Source: Actinotalea sp. JY-7876 | GTDB lineage: Bacteria > Actinomycetota > Actinomycetes > Actinomycetales > Cellulomonadaceae | Assembly: GCF_014042015.1 (NCBI RefSeq) | Contig: NZ_CP059493.1 | Span: forward strand, 2,294,001-2,358,000 | Length of the DNA stretch: 64,000 nucleotides | Direction of reading: 5' to 3' | Shown: piece by piece, positions 8,717 through 16,708 of the stretch | Position numbering within the stretch: the stretch's first letter is position 1 | How the letters are laid out: every line of letters begins with the position of its first letter | Program-made: the position numbers and the translations under genes | The notes under the pieces: generated by a model | Database searches by the model: none | Told to the model about the DNA's origin: nothing | The model's input: only the letters and a program-made list of their open reading frames with translations

Positions 8717-9667
8717 TCACCAGCCGGCGGCACCCTCGAACGACGTCGGCCGCGGCGTCACACCCAGTCGCTCGTGCAGCGCGGTGAGGTCGTAGGTGCG
8801 CTCGTGCACGAGGTGGCTCAGGGCGTAGCGCGTCAGGCGCGGTGCCCGGCCCCCGGGCAGCCGGTGCAGCGCCTCCCCCGCGGTCGCGAGCGCCCACGCC
8901 GCGCGGGCCGGCACCGCCACGACGCGCGCGGGGGTGCCGCGCTCGGCGAGCAGGGCGGTCAGCGCCGCGCGGAGCTCGACGGGCTCGGCATCGGCGACGT
9001 TCGCGACGAGCGGCCCGTCGAGCGGGACGCTCGCCGCGGCGAGCACGGCGTCCGTGAGGGTCCGCACGTGCGTCAGGTGCTGGCGCACGCGGCCGCCCCC
9101 GGGCAGCGGCAGCCAGCGCCGGCGCCGGCCCCGCACGGTCGCGAGCACGCGCGGCAGCAGCGTGGTGTCGCCCGGTCCGTACACGGCGTGCGGCCGCAGC
9201 ACGACGACGTCGCGCGCGGTCGCCGACGCCAGCACCTCCCGCTCCGCGTCGGCCTTCGCCTCCGCGTACGGGTCGAGGTAGCGCGCCACGGGCGCCTCGC
9301 TCTCGCGGGCACCCACGCTGGGCCCCGTGGGGTCGTACACGCTCGCGGTCGAGACGTGCACGACCCGGGCGGTACCGCTGTGCCGCAGCACGGCGCGCGT
9401 GCCGTCGACCGTCACGGCCCGCACCCGCTCGCGCTCCCCGGCGTCGCCGACCCAGGCCGCGCAGTGCACGACGACGTCGGCCGAGGCGAGGAGCTCCAGC
9501 ACCCCGGCCGACGGCGGCGCGGTGAGGTCCCAGGCGGCGTGCGTCCCGGCCTCGACGCGGGCCGGGCGCCGCGACGTCGTCGCGACCTCCCAGCCGGCCT
9601 CGGCCGCGGCGGCCGCCACGGCGCCGCCCACGAACCCGGACGCGCCCGTCACCACCATCCGCGTCAT
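8717..9667 (-). CDS. OleD-like NAD(P)-dependent 3-beta-HSD/epimerase-family reductase
   Basis: The 316-residue extended short-chain dehydrogenase starts MTRMVVTGASGFVGGAV, with the TGxxGxxG nucleotide motif. It shows the catalytic serine in HVSTASVYD and the YAEAK form of YxxxK near residue 144. In olefin synthesis OleD reduces the 2-alkyl-3-oxoacid made by OleA to the beta-hydroxy acid. It is the last gene of a five-gene operon, overlapping the OleC-like gene by 4 bp. Fold and catalytic residues are seen; OleD function is inferred from neighbours. A nucleotide-sugar epimerase is less likely given this context. Confidence 0.78.
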   Translation of the reverse strand: MTRMVVTGASGFVGGAVAAAAAEAGWEVATTSRRPARVEAGTHAAWDLTAPPSAGVLELLASADVVVHCAAWVGDAGERERVRAVTVDGTRAVLRHSGTARVVHVSTASVYDPTGPSVGARESEAPVARYLDPYAEAKADAEREVLASATARDVVVLRPHAVYGPGDTTLLPRVLATVRGRRRRWLPLPGGGRVRQHLTHVRTLTDAVLAAASVPLDGPLVANVADAEPVELRAALTALLAERGTPARVVAVPARAAWALATAGEALHRLPGGRAPRLTRYALSHLVHERTYDLTALHERLGVTPRPTSFEGAAGW

Positions 9668-11271
9668 CGGGCCCCCGCCGTGAGCAGCGCGGCCGCCGCC
9701 GCGGCCAGGGCCGCGCGGTCCGGCTTGCGGCTGCGGCCGGACACCGGCACCCGGTCGGCGACGAGCACGTGGTCGGGCATGGCGCCGTGGTCCAGGACCT
9801 CCGGCAGCCGGCGGCGGACCTCAGCCACGAAGGCGTCGTCACCCGGGCCCAGCGCGGGCGGCCCGCCGTCGCTCGGCGGTGCGCCCTGCGGCACGACGAC
9901 GAGCACGACCTGCTCGTCACCGTCGGACGCCCGCGGCACGCCGACGAGGAAGGCCGCCCCGACGCCGGGCAGCCGGGCGAGGCGCGGCTCGTACAGGCCC
10001 GGGTAGATGTTCGTGGTGCCGCGGATGAGCATGTCCCGCGTCCGTCCCACGAGCACGAGGCGACCCGCGTCGTCCCACCGCGCGAGGTCGCCCGTGCGGT
10101 GCTCGGCGACCGCCTCGGTGCCGTCGCCGTCGAGGTAGCCGCGCATGAGGGACGACCCGCCGAGGACGAGCTCGCCGACGCCGTCCGGCGCGTCGGGGCC
10201 GACGGGCTCGAGGCGGGCGGTCACGCCCGCCAGCGGCCGCCCGACGAGGTCACCCGCACCGGTGACCGCCGCGTCGGCGACCTTCTCCGCGCCGTCGACC
10301 ACGGCCACCGGGAGGATCTCCGTCATCCCGTACACGCCGACCCACCGGGTGCCCGGGAGCACCCGCGCCGCGCGCTCGAGCAGCGCCGCCGTCACCGGGG
10401 CGCCGCCGACGAGCCCGGTGCGCGGCCCGCGCGCCGGCACCCGGCCGGCCACGACCGCGTCGAGGAGGGCGGTGACGTCGGCGGGCACGAGGAACGCCAC
10501 CGCGGCGTCCCCGAGGCCCGCGGCGAAGCCGACGACGTCGTCGGCCGGCGCGCGCGCGGGCAACGACCAGGTGCCGCCCGAGACGAGCGCCGGCAGGCCC
10601 AGCAGCATCTGGTCGGTCCGCACGACGTCGCCGGGTGCCACCGCGCACACCTGCCGCAGCAGGGCGGTGCCCGCGCCGAGCGAGCCGCGCGTGTGCACCA
10701 CGGCGCGCGGGGCCGCCGTCGTGCCCGACGTGAAGACGACGAGCGCCTCGAGGTCGGGGCGGGAGGCGACCTCGACGGCGGCGGTGCCGCGCGCCAGGGC
10801 GCGGGCGCGCCGCGAGCCCCGCGGGACGCCGGGGAGCCGGAGGCCGGCGTGGACGTGGCGCACGGGCAGCCGCGCGTAGTCCGGCAGCAGGATCCCGCGG
10901 CGCCGCGCGAGACCCGCGAGGCCCGGGCGCGAGAGCGCGTACAGCAGGGACTCGGTGGCCGCCCACGTCGGCGCCGCGGCCGCGACGCGCGCGGCGAAGA
11001 GCTCGGGCGTGGACCCGGGGTCGACGAGCACCAGCGAGCCGCCCGCGGCGACGACGCCGAGCGCGAGCACGAGCCCCTCGGTGCGCGGCCGGACCGAGAA
11101 CAGGACGCGGTCCGCGTCGCGGAGCCCGCCCGCCCGCAGCGCCGCGGCGGTCGCGCGCACGCGGCGCCCGAGCTCGCCGTAGGTCAGCTCCACCCGGCCC
11201 GCGCGCAGCGCGACGCGCGCGGGGTGCCGGTCGCACTGCACGAGGACCTCGTGCACGAGGTCGGGCGTCAT
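9664..11271 (-). CDS. OleC-like AMP-dependent ligase (possible beta-lactone synthetase)
   Basis: The 535-residue member of the ANL superfamily has the P-loop FTSGTTAAPRAVVHTRG, the adenylation motif YGMTEILPVA followed by GAGDLVGRPLAG, TGDLARWDDAGRLVLVGRTRDM, and the C-terminal lysine in SGRSRKPDRAAL. The TE-x-LP...GAG..VGRP pattern is the one I associate with OleC, which closes beta-hydroxy acids to beta-lactones using ATP. Ordinary acyl-CoA ligases of this length are the alternative. It overlaps the P450 upstream (ATGA) and the reductase downstream, so all are cotranslated. Product class is an inference from OleA/OleD partners. Confidence 0.75.
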   Translation of the reverse strand: MTPDLVHEVLVQCDRHPARVALRAGRVELTYGELGRRVRATAAALRAGGLRDADRVLFSVRPRTEGLVLALGVVAAGGSLVLVDPGSTPELFAARVAAAAPTWAATESLLYALSRPGLAGLARRRGILLPDYARLPVRHVHAGLRLPGVPRGSRRARALARGTAAVEVASRPDLEALVVFTSGTTAAPRAVVHTRGSLGAGTALLRQVCAVAPGDVVRTDQMLLGLPALVSGGTWSLPARAPADDVVGFAAGLGDAAVAFLVPADVTALLDAVVAGRVPARGPRTGLVGGAPVTAALLERAARVLPGTRWVGVYGMTEILPVAVVDGAEKVADAAVTGAGDLVGRPLAGVTARLEPVGPDAPDGVGELVLGGSSLMRGYLDGDGTEAVAEHRTGDLARWDDAGRLVLVGRTRDMLIRGTTNIYPGLYEPRLARLPGVGAAFLVGVPRASDGDEQVVLVVVPQGAPPSDGGPPALGPGDDAFVAEVRRRLPEVLDHGAMPDHVLVADRVPVSGRSRKPDRAALAAAAAALLTAGAR

Positions 11272-12500
11272 GCGGCGTCGGCCTCGCGGCGGGGTCCCGC
11301 CCCGACGGCCAGGTGCGCGTAGGCCGGGATGAGCACGCCGCGCGCGACCCGGCGCTCGACGACGCGCAGCGGCCCCGCCGAGCGCACGGCGGCGAGCAGG
11401 GCGTCGAGCACGGCGGTGGTCTGCACCATGGCGAGCGGCATGCCGAGGCAGAAGTGGGGTCCCGCCCCGAACCACAGCTGGCGCACGGCCGCCGGCTGCG
11501 GGACGTCGGGCGCGAAGGGCCCGGCCCCCCGGCACGCGAGCAGCGTCGCGATGACGACGCGGTCCCCGGCGGCGACACGCACGCCCCCGACGTCGCCCGC
11601 GGCCTCGACGCTGCGCAGCATCGCGGGTGTCGGCGCGGTGATCCGCAGCGCCTCGGACACGACCTTGCCGGCGAGCCCGGCGTCGTCCGCCGCCGCGAGG
11701 CGCGCGTCCCAGCCGGTGTCGGCGAGCAGCGCCGCGAGCCGCGGCACGAACGAGACGAGGGTCTCGGTGCCCGTGAGCACGAAGGCGCCGACGGCGCCGC
11801 GCGCCTCGGACTCGCTGAGCCCGAGCGCGCGCATCCGGCCGGGCACGGTCGCCTCGTCGCCCGCGCGGTACGCGGTCACCGCGTGCGCCGACAGCCTGCC
11901 CAGCACCTCGCGCGCCCGGCGCACCTGCGGCGGCGTGAGCGTGCGCCGGTGCAGGCGCACCATCCCGACGATCTCCTGCGCGTCACGGAACGCGGAGCGC
12001 ACGGCCGCGTCCGTCGCGGGCAGGCCCGTCATCCGGCAGATGACGGCCCCGGCCATGGCGCCGACGTGCGCGACGAGGTCCACGTGCGCCCCGGCCGCGA
12101 GCCGCTCGCCCAGCCGTTCCGTCGGCCCGGCCAGCACCGGGCCGGTCAGGTCGGCGACCGCGCGCGGCGTGAAGAGCGGCGCGAGGCGGCCGCGCAGGCG
12201 CGCGTGGTCGTCGCCCTCCATGTTGAGCAGCACCGCCGGCCCGAGGACCGGCGTCCAGAGGTCCGCCGGGGAGCCCGGGCCGGTCTTCGTGAAGCGCTCG
12301 GTGTCCAGCAGGACCTCGCGGGCGAGCGCGGCGTCGCTGACGACCACCCCGAGGCCGGGCACGCGCACCACCGGGCCCCGCGCGGCGACCCGGCGCAGGA
12401 ACGGGTAGACGACGGGGTGGGCGCCCCGCTGCACGCGCTCCTCCCAGGCCATGGCGTGCGCGAGCGGCGCGGTCCGCGCCGCGGCGTCGGGGCGGCTCAT
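11268..12500 (-). CDS. Cytochrome P450 in the Ole-like operon
   Basis: The 410-residue soluble bacterial P450 shows the heme-binding FGAGPHFCLGMPLA with Cys351, the K-helix ExxR as EALR (283-286), and the I-helix oxygen-activation motif TGTET (243-247). It has no membrane anchor, so it should use separate ferredoxin partners, and none is encoded nearby. It sits third in the operon between the glycosyltransferase and the OleC-like ligase, with 4-bp overlaps on both sides. That position implies oxidation of the cluster product or its precursor. The heme segment closely resembles that of the divergent P450 at 14.4-15.6 kb, suggesting duplication. Substrate unknown. Confidence 0.9.
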   Translation of the reverse strand: MSRPDAAARTAPLAHAMAWEERVQRGAHPVVYPFLRRVAARGPVVRVPGLGVVVSDAALAREVLLDTERFTKTGPGSPADLWTPVLGPAVLLNMEGDDHARLRGRLAPLFTPRAVADLTGPVLAGPTERLGERLAAGAHVDLVAHVGAMAGAVICRMTGLPATDAAVRSAFRDAQEIVGMVRLHRRTLTPPQVRRAREVLGRLSAHAVTAYRAGDEATVPGRMRALGLSESEARGAVGAFVLTGTETLVSFVPRLAALLADTGWDARLAAADDAGLAGKVVSEALRITAPTPAMLRSVEAAGDVGGVRVAAGDRVVIATLLACRGAGPFAPDVPQPAAVRQLWFGAGPHFCLGMPLAMVQTTAVLDALLAAVRSAGPLRVVERRVARGVLIPAYAHLAVGAGPRREADAA

Positions 12501-13252
12501 CGGATGTCCACCACGGCGGGGCGGTAGCGGTGGTCCGCGTACCACCCGAGCGTGCGGCGCAGGCCCCACGCGTGCACGCGCCGCACGGAGGCGCGCACGA
12601 CGACGTCGCGGCGGTAGCCGTAGCGCGGGGTCAGGCGCCGCACGGCGTTGACCAGCGCGCGGTCCTCGTGGAGGTCCTCGATGGCGGTACGCGGGAAGCC
12701 GCCCGCACGCTCGTACAGGTCCGCCGTGATGGCGAGGTTGCAGCCCGGGCACATGAGGTACGGGCCGAGGTAGGCCGGGTCCTGGTTGCCGGGCCGGATC
12801 TGGCCGAAGCGCGCCGCGACCGCGACGGCGGCCCGCAGCGCGCCGCGCCGCAGCGGTCCCACCGGGACGTCGTCCGAGCGCGGCAGCATCGGGCCCGTGA
12901 CGAGCTCGAGGCCGCCGTCGGTGAGCGCCGTCCGCACGGCGCGCGTCCAGCCGGGCGCGGGCAGGCAGTCGGCGTCCGTGCGCGCCAGGAGGGTCGCGCC
13001 GGCGGCGATCGCCGCGCGCATGCCGGTGTCGGCCGCCGCGCCGGTGCCCTTGAGCGGCTCGTGCAGCACGCGCCAGCGCGCGAGACCCCACCGCTCGACG
13101 AACGCGCGCACGACGTCGGGCGTGCCGTCCGTCGAGCCGTTGTCGACCACGACCACGTCGAAATCCGCGTCCCGCTGGTCGCGCAGCGCGGCGAGCGTCG
13201 CGCCGATGCCGGTGGCCTCCTGGAAGGCGGGGACGACGACGGCGAGGGTCAC
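12497..13252 (-). CDS. Family 2 glycosyltransferase
   Basis: The 251-residue GT-A enzyme starts with GTG (VTLAVVVPAFQEATGIGATLAAL), has VVVDNGSTDGTPDV for nucleotide-sugar binding, ARTDADCLPAPGW containing the DxD metal motif, and a late acceptor region ending IEDLHEDRALVNAVRR. No membrane segment is evident, so it is a soluble or peripheral enzyme. Its GTG overlaps the stop of the OleA-like gene by 4 bp, and its own stop overlaps the P450. A glycosyltransferase inside an OleA/C/D operon suggests that the hydrocarbon-like product is glycosylated, or that the enzyme acts on a linked polar head; donor and acceptor cannot be told. Confidence 0.88.
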   Translation of the reverse strand: MTLAVVVPAFQEATGIGATLAALRDQRDADFDVVVVDNGSTDGTPDVVRAFVERWGLARWRVLHEPLKGTGAAADTGMRAAIAAGATLLARTDADCLPAPGWTRAVRTALTDGGLELVTGPMLPRSDDVPVGPLRRGALRAAVAVAARFGQIRPGNQDPAYLGPYLMCPGCNLAITADLYERAGGFPRTAIEDLHEDRALVNAVRRLTPRYGYRRDVVVRASVRRVHAWGLRRTLGWYADHRYRPAVVDIR

Positions 13253-14289
13253 AGGCGGACGGCCATCGCGCCGATGCTGATGCCGCCCGCGAGGCCCACG
13301 AGGAGCACGACGTCGCCGGGCCCGACGCGCCCCTGCTCCCGCGCCCGCACGAGCTGCAGGGGCAGGGTGACCGACGCGAGGTTGCCGTGCTCGGCCACCG
13401 TGAGCAGCGTGCGGTCGGCGGGCAGGCCGAGCGCGTCGTGGACGTCGCCGAGGTAGGTGACGGCGACCTGGTGCACCGCGACCAGCGCGACGTCGTCCCA
13501 CGTCAGCCCGGCACGCGCGAGCACCTCGAGCACCGTGCCGGGGCCGAGCGCGAGGAAGGCCTCACGCAGGCGCGAGCCGTCGATGTCGAAGTACGTCCGG
13601 TCCAGGTCGCGCGGGTGCGCGGTACCGCCCCCGGGCAGCGTGCCGATGGTCCAGTGCTGCGACTGCGCCGCGAACCCGGACGCGAGGACGCCCACGGGCG
13701 CCGGCCCGGGGTCCGCCGGCGCCGCGCGCAGCAGGAGCGCCGCGCCGCCGTCGGACATCGTGTAGCCCGCCGCCGAGCGCAGGTAGGTCGCACGGTCGGG
13801 CACGTCCCAGCGCACCGCGCGCGACGGCGCCTCGCCGCTCGCCACGAGCACCGTGCGGTACCGCCCGGTGCGGATGAGCGCCTCGCCCACCTCGAGCGCG
13901 TTGAGCACCGAGTTGCACGCGTTCTTGACGTCCATCACCGGACAGCCGAGGCCGAGCTTCTGGGCCACGATGTGCGACGTCGCCGGCTCGACCATGTCCT
14001 GGCTCGCCGAGGCGAACAGGAGCAGGTCGACGTCCTCGAGCGCGAGACCCTGCGCGGCGAGCAGCTTGGCCGCCGCCGCCGTGGCCAGGTCGGACGCCTG
14101 CCAGTCGTCCGGCAGCACGTGCACGGCGCGCACGCCGGTCAGGCGCCCGACCATGCCCGCCGGCGGTGCGACACCGGGGTTGCGCGCGGCGAGCGCGCGC
14201 TCGGCGTCGAGCACGCGGACGGTGCGCTCGGGCAGGTGGACCTCGACCCCCGCGAGCACCGCAGCAGGGACCGCTCTGGGGGAGGGCAT
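13249..14289 (-). CDS. OleA-like thiolase / 3-oxoacyl-ACP synthase III-family protein
   Basis: The 346-residue thiolase-fold enzyme has catalytic Cys125 in KNACNS, His273 in VAVHQVAV and Asn303 in EHGNLAS, the FabH/OleA triad. Glu101 in SQDMVEPATS aligns by pattern with the intersubunit glutamate of OleA (YLEPSTA in Xanthomonas), which FabH lacks. OleA condenses two long acyl-CoAs without decarboxylation to a 2-alkyl-3-oxoacid. The residues are visible; the OleA assignment is inferred from that glutamate and from OleC/OleD-like neighbours. It is first in the operon, with a TAGGCT -10 box ending 7 nt before the ATG at 14289, so its mRNA is probably leaderless. Confidence 0.8.
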   Translation of the reverse strand: MPSPRAVPAAVLAGVEVHLPERTVRVLDAERALAARNPGVAPPAGMVGRLTGVRAVHVLPDDWQASDLATAAAAKLLAAQGLALEDVDLLLFASASQDMVEPATSHIVAQKLGLGCPVMDVKNACNSVLNALEVGEALIRTGRYRTVLVASGEAPSRAVRWDVPDRATYLRSAAGYTMSDGGAALLLRAAPADPGPAPVGVLASGFAAQSQHWTIGTLPGGGTAHPRDLDRTYFDIDGSRLREAFLALGPGTVLEVLARAGLTWDDVALVAVHQVAVTYLGDVHDALGLPADRTLLTVAEHGNLASVTLPLQLVRAREQGRVGPGDVVLLVGLAGGISIGAMAVRL

Positions 14290-14296
14290 GGGCGAG

Positions 14297-14302
14297 AGCC
14301 TA
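14297..14302 (-). promoter_or_regulatory. -10 box of the Ole-like operon
   Basis: TAGGCT on the minus strand lies 7 nt before the ATG of the OleA-like gene, in the 113-bp divergent gap shared with the plus-strand P450. No good -35 was seen, which may indicate activator dependence. On the plus strand a weak CACAGT lies 6 nt before the P450 ATG. Confidence 0.55.
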
Positions 14303-14402
14303 TCGACGGGGGCTCGGCCGGCCCCGGCGCCGACGGGGTGAACTGCCGACGCCGAGGCCGCGAGGCGCGGGACTGAGGCGCGGGACGTGGCACAGTGCGC
14401 GC

Positions 14403-15584
14403 ATGCTCGCCCACGCCCGCGACGTCGCCCTCGTCGTCGCCGCACGCCCCGCGGTGGCCGCGCTGCTGCTCGCCGGCCGCGCCGTCGCCGCCCGCCGCGT
14501 GGTCCGCGTCCCGCGCGTCGGCTGGGTGACCGCCTCCCCCGTGCTGGCCCGGCGGGCGCTCAACGACCACGGCGCGTTCTCGATGGTCGGCGAGGGCGGC
14601 GTCGGGCACCTGTGGGCCCAGGTGCTCGGCCCGTGGGTGACCGAGCTGTTCGACGGGCCCGGGCACCACGACCTGCGGTCGCGCTCGCGCGAGCTGTTCA
14701 CCGACGCGGCGGCGCGCGAGCAGGTGGCGCAGGTGTGGGGACCGCTGCTCGCGTCGGCACGGGCCCTGCTCGCGGCGGGGGGTGAGGTCGACGTCGCGGA
14801 CCTGTCGCGCGTCGCGGTGGGCCGCATGATGATCGCGTCGCTCGGCATCCCGGTGGCGGGCGACGAGGTGAGCGACGACGCCGCGCGGCTGGTCTTCGCC
14901 CGGGGCGAGCGCCTCGCGACGACGGCGGTGCGCGCGACGACCCAGCCGGTGCTCGACCCCGAGCTCGTGCAGGTCGCGCGCGACGTCGTCGCCGAGCTCA
15001 CGGCCGGGGTCCCGCACGCCTACCGCACCGCCCCGGGCTCGACGCTGCTCGGCCGCATGCGCGAGCTGGGCGTGACCGAGCGCGAGGCGACCGGGCTCGC
15101 GGCGCTGCTGCTCGTCGCGGGCACCGAGACGTCGGCTTCCGCGATGCAGCGCACCGTCGCGCTGCTCGTGGACACGGGCGAGCAGCACCGCCTGCTGCGC
15201 CGGCCGGAGCACCTCGACGACGCGGTGCGGGAAGGGCTGCGCGTGAGCACGCCCGCGGTCGTCATCGGGCGCTCGGTCGCGGCCGACGTCGAGCTGGGGG
15301 GCCGCGCGCTGCGCGCCGGGGACAGCCTGCTCGCGCTCGTGTGGTCGGCGAACACCGCCGTCGGGCGCTTCCGCCTCGACCGCCCGTACGCGGCGGAGAA
15401 CCGGCAGCTGTGGTTCGGCGCGGGCCGGCACCTGTGCCTGGGCGCGCCGCTCGCGCGGGCCGAGGTGCGCGGCCTCGTCGAGACCCTCTGGGCGGACGGC
15501 GCGCCGTTGCGCGTGGTGCGACGCAGCGCCCAGCGCGGCGTGCTCGTGCCGTCCTACCGCCGGCTGGTCGTCGCTCGCGCCTGA
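14403..15584 (+). CDS. Cytochrome P450, divergent from the Ole-like operon
   Basis: The 393-residue soluble P450 has heme-binding FGAGRHLCLGAPLA (Cys345), EGLR as ExxR (277-280) and AGTET in the I-helix (239-243). It is transcribed away from the Ole-like operon and shares its 113-bp control region, so co-regulation is likely. The segment QLWFGAG..xLCLG..LA is nearly the same as in the other P450, suggesting they arose by duplication. No ferredoxin gene is adjacent. The chosen ATG at 14403 is the first with a P450-like N-terminus; an upstream in-frame start gives only Arg/Gly-rich shadow sequence. Confidence 0.88.
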   Translation: MLAHARDVALVVAARPAVAALLLAGRAVAARRVVRVPRVGWVTASPVLARRALNDHGAFSMVGEGGVGHLWAQVLGPWVTELFDGPGHHDLRSRSRELFTDAAAREQVAQVWGPLLASARALLAAGGEVDVADLSRVAVGRMMIASLGIPVAGDEVSDDAARLVFARGERLATTAVRATTQPVLDPELVQVARDVVAELTAGVPHAYRTAPGSTLLGRMRELGVTEREATGLAALLLVAGTETSASAMQRTVALLVDTGEQHRLLRRPEHLDDAVREGLRVSTPAVVIGRSVAADVELGGRALRAGDSLLALVWSANTAVGRFRLDRPYAAENRQLWFGAGRHLCLGAPLARAEVRGLVETLWADGAPLRVVRRSAQRGVLVPSYRRLVVARA

Positions 15585-15585
15585 C

Positions 15586-15640
15586 GGCGGAACCTTCCGG
15601 GCGCCGGCGCTCGACCCCGCGGGTCCCGCGGGACGAGCAT
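15586..15640 (+). promoter_or_regulatory. WXG-gene promoter with shared GGCGGAACCTTCC element (copy C)
   Basis: GGCGGAACCTTCC lies at 15586-15598, directly after the P450 stop codon. A -10-like GAGCAT (15635-15640) follows exactly 40 nt after the GGAACC core, and the GTG start is 44 nt further on. Two other WXG-type genes at 31.9 and 32.3 kb have the same element at 40-41 nt from TAGCGT. The core GGAA-CC-TTCC is a small dyad. The spacing is too long for -35/-10, so it is probably an activator site. Confidence 0.65.
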
Positions 15641-15684
15641 CGACGCAGGCCCGGGAGCGACCCGGGACCACCGGAGGAGGGCCC

Positions 15685-16593
15685 GTGACCGTCGGCATCT
15701 CGCACGGCGCTGACGCCGAGGCGCTGCGCTCGCTCGCGGTCGCGCTCGCCGCGACCGCCGACCATCTCGAGCAGGTCGACCTGCGCACCGTCGACGGCGT
15801 CGACGGCCTCGGCTGGACGGGGCAGGACGCCCGCACCTTCCGCGCGACCTGGGACGAGACCCACGCGGTGACGCTGCACCTCACCGCGGCCCTGATGCGG
15901 CGCGGCGCCGCGCAGCTCCTGGAGGAGGCGGCCGACCAGGACGAGGCGAGCGGGGGCGCGTCCGGCTGGACCGCGCTGCGCGACCGGGTGCACGCCCGCG
16001 TCGACGCGCTGGGCGAGGTCTTCTCGCAGACCGTCGCCCAGCTCGGCATGCTCGGCACCGCGGTGAGCCTCGCCGAGCTCGGCGACCTGCGTCGCCGCGC
16101 CGGGCAGGCGATGGACGCGGCGGGGGCGTCCGGTGCGCTGGGCGGGTTCCTCGACCGGTCCATCGGCACGGGCACGGGCTCGGTCCTCGGGGTCCTGGGC
16201 GCCATCGGCACCGCGAACGACCTGCACGGCGCCTACCACGGGTACCGGGACGGCGACGGGTGGCAGGCCGTCAACGGCACCGTCTCCGGCGGCCTCGGCG
16301 TCGCGGGCATGGTGACCTCGAGCCCGTGGGTCGCCGGCCCCGCCGTCTCGTGGTCGGCCGGGTCCGCGATCGGGGACGACCTGCGCGAGCGCATGGAGGG
16401 CACGGCGTTCGGGGACCGCTTCACCGACCGCATGGACGCCGTCTTCGACGTGATGGGTCCGGCGGGCATGCTCGTCACGCCGGGCGCGCTGGCCGTGGCG
16501 GCCGGCGAGGCGGTCGTCGACGCGGTGAGCGAGGCCGTGCTGGACCTCACCGACGGTCCCGACGACCCGCTGCTCGGCGGCGGGGGTCGGTGA
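15685..16593 (+). CDS. WXG100-like N-terminus with hydrophobic C-terminal region; possible type VII substrate
   Basis: The 302-residue protein starts with GTG after a strong GGAGGAGGG site. Residues 1-100 look like a WXG100 helical hairpin: ADAEALRSLAVALAATADHLEQ, the turn GLGWTGQDARTFRATWDE with WTG in the WxG place, then a second helix. Residues about 150-285 are Gly/Ala-rich and hydrophobic (GTGTGSVLGVLGAIGTANDLHGAYHGY, VSGGLGVAGMV), reminiscent of the nontoxic middle parts of secreted effectors. I do not recognise a toxin domain. It carries the same upstream element as the WXG genes 16 kb away and is followed 115 bp later by a Ser/Thr kinase gene. Function unknown. Confidence 0.7.
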   Translation: MTVGISHGADAEALRSLAVALAATADHLEQVDLRTVDGVDGLGWTGQDARTFRATWDETHAVTLHLTAALMRRGAAQLLEEAADQDEASGGASGWTALRDRVHARVDALGEVFSQTVAQLGMLGTAVSLAELGDLRRRAGQAMDAAGASGALGGFLDRSIGTGTGSVLGVLGAIGTANDLHGAYHGYRDGDGWQAVNGTVSGGLGVAGMVTSSPWVAGPAVSWSAGSAIGDDLRERMEGTAFGDRFTDRMDAVFDVMGPAGMLVTPGALAVAAGEAVVDAVSEAVLDLTDGPDDPLLGGGGR

Positions 16594-16708
16594 GCAGCTC
16601 CGCCGACGCGCGGGCCGGGGCTGCCGCACGGGCGACGGGCCGGATACCCTCCCGACCACCAGGCGCTCGGCGAGCGTGCCGCCCCGACGACGTGTGAGGA
16701 GCCGGACG

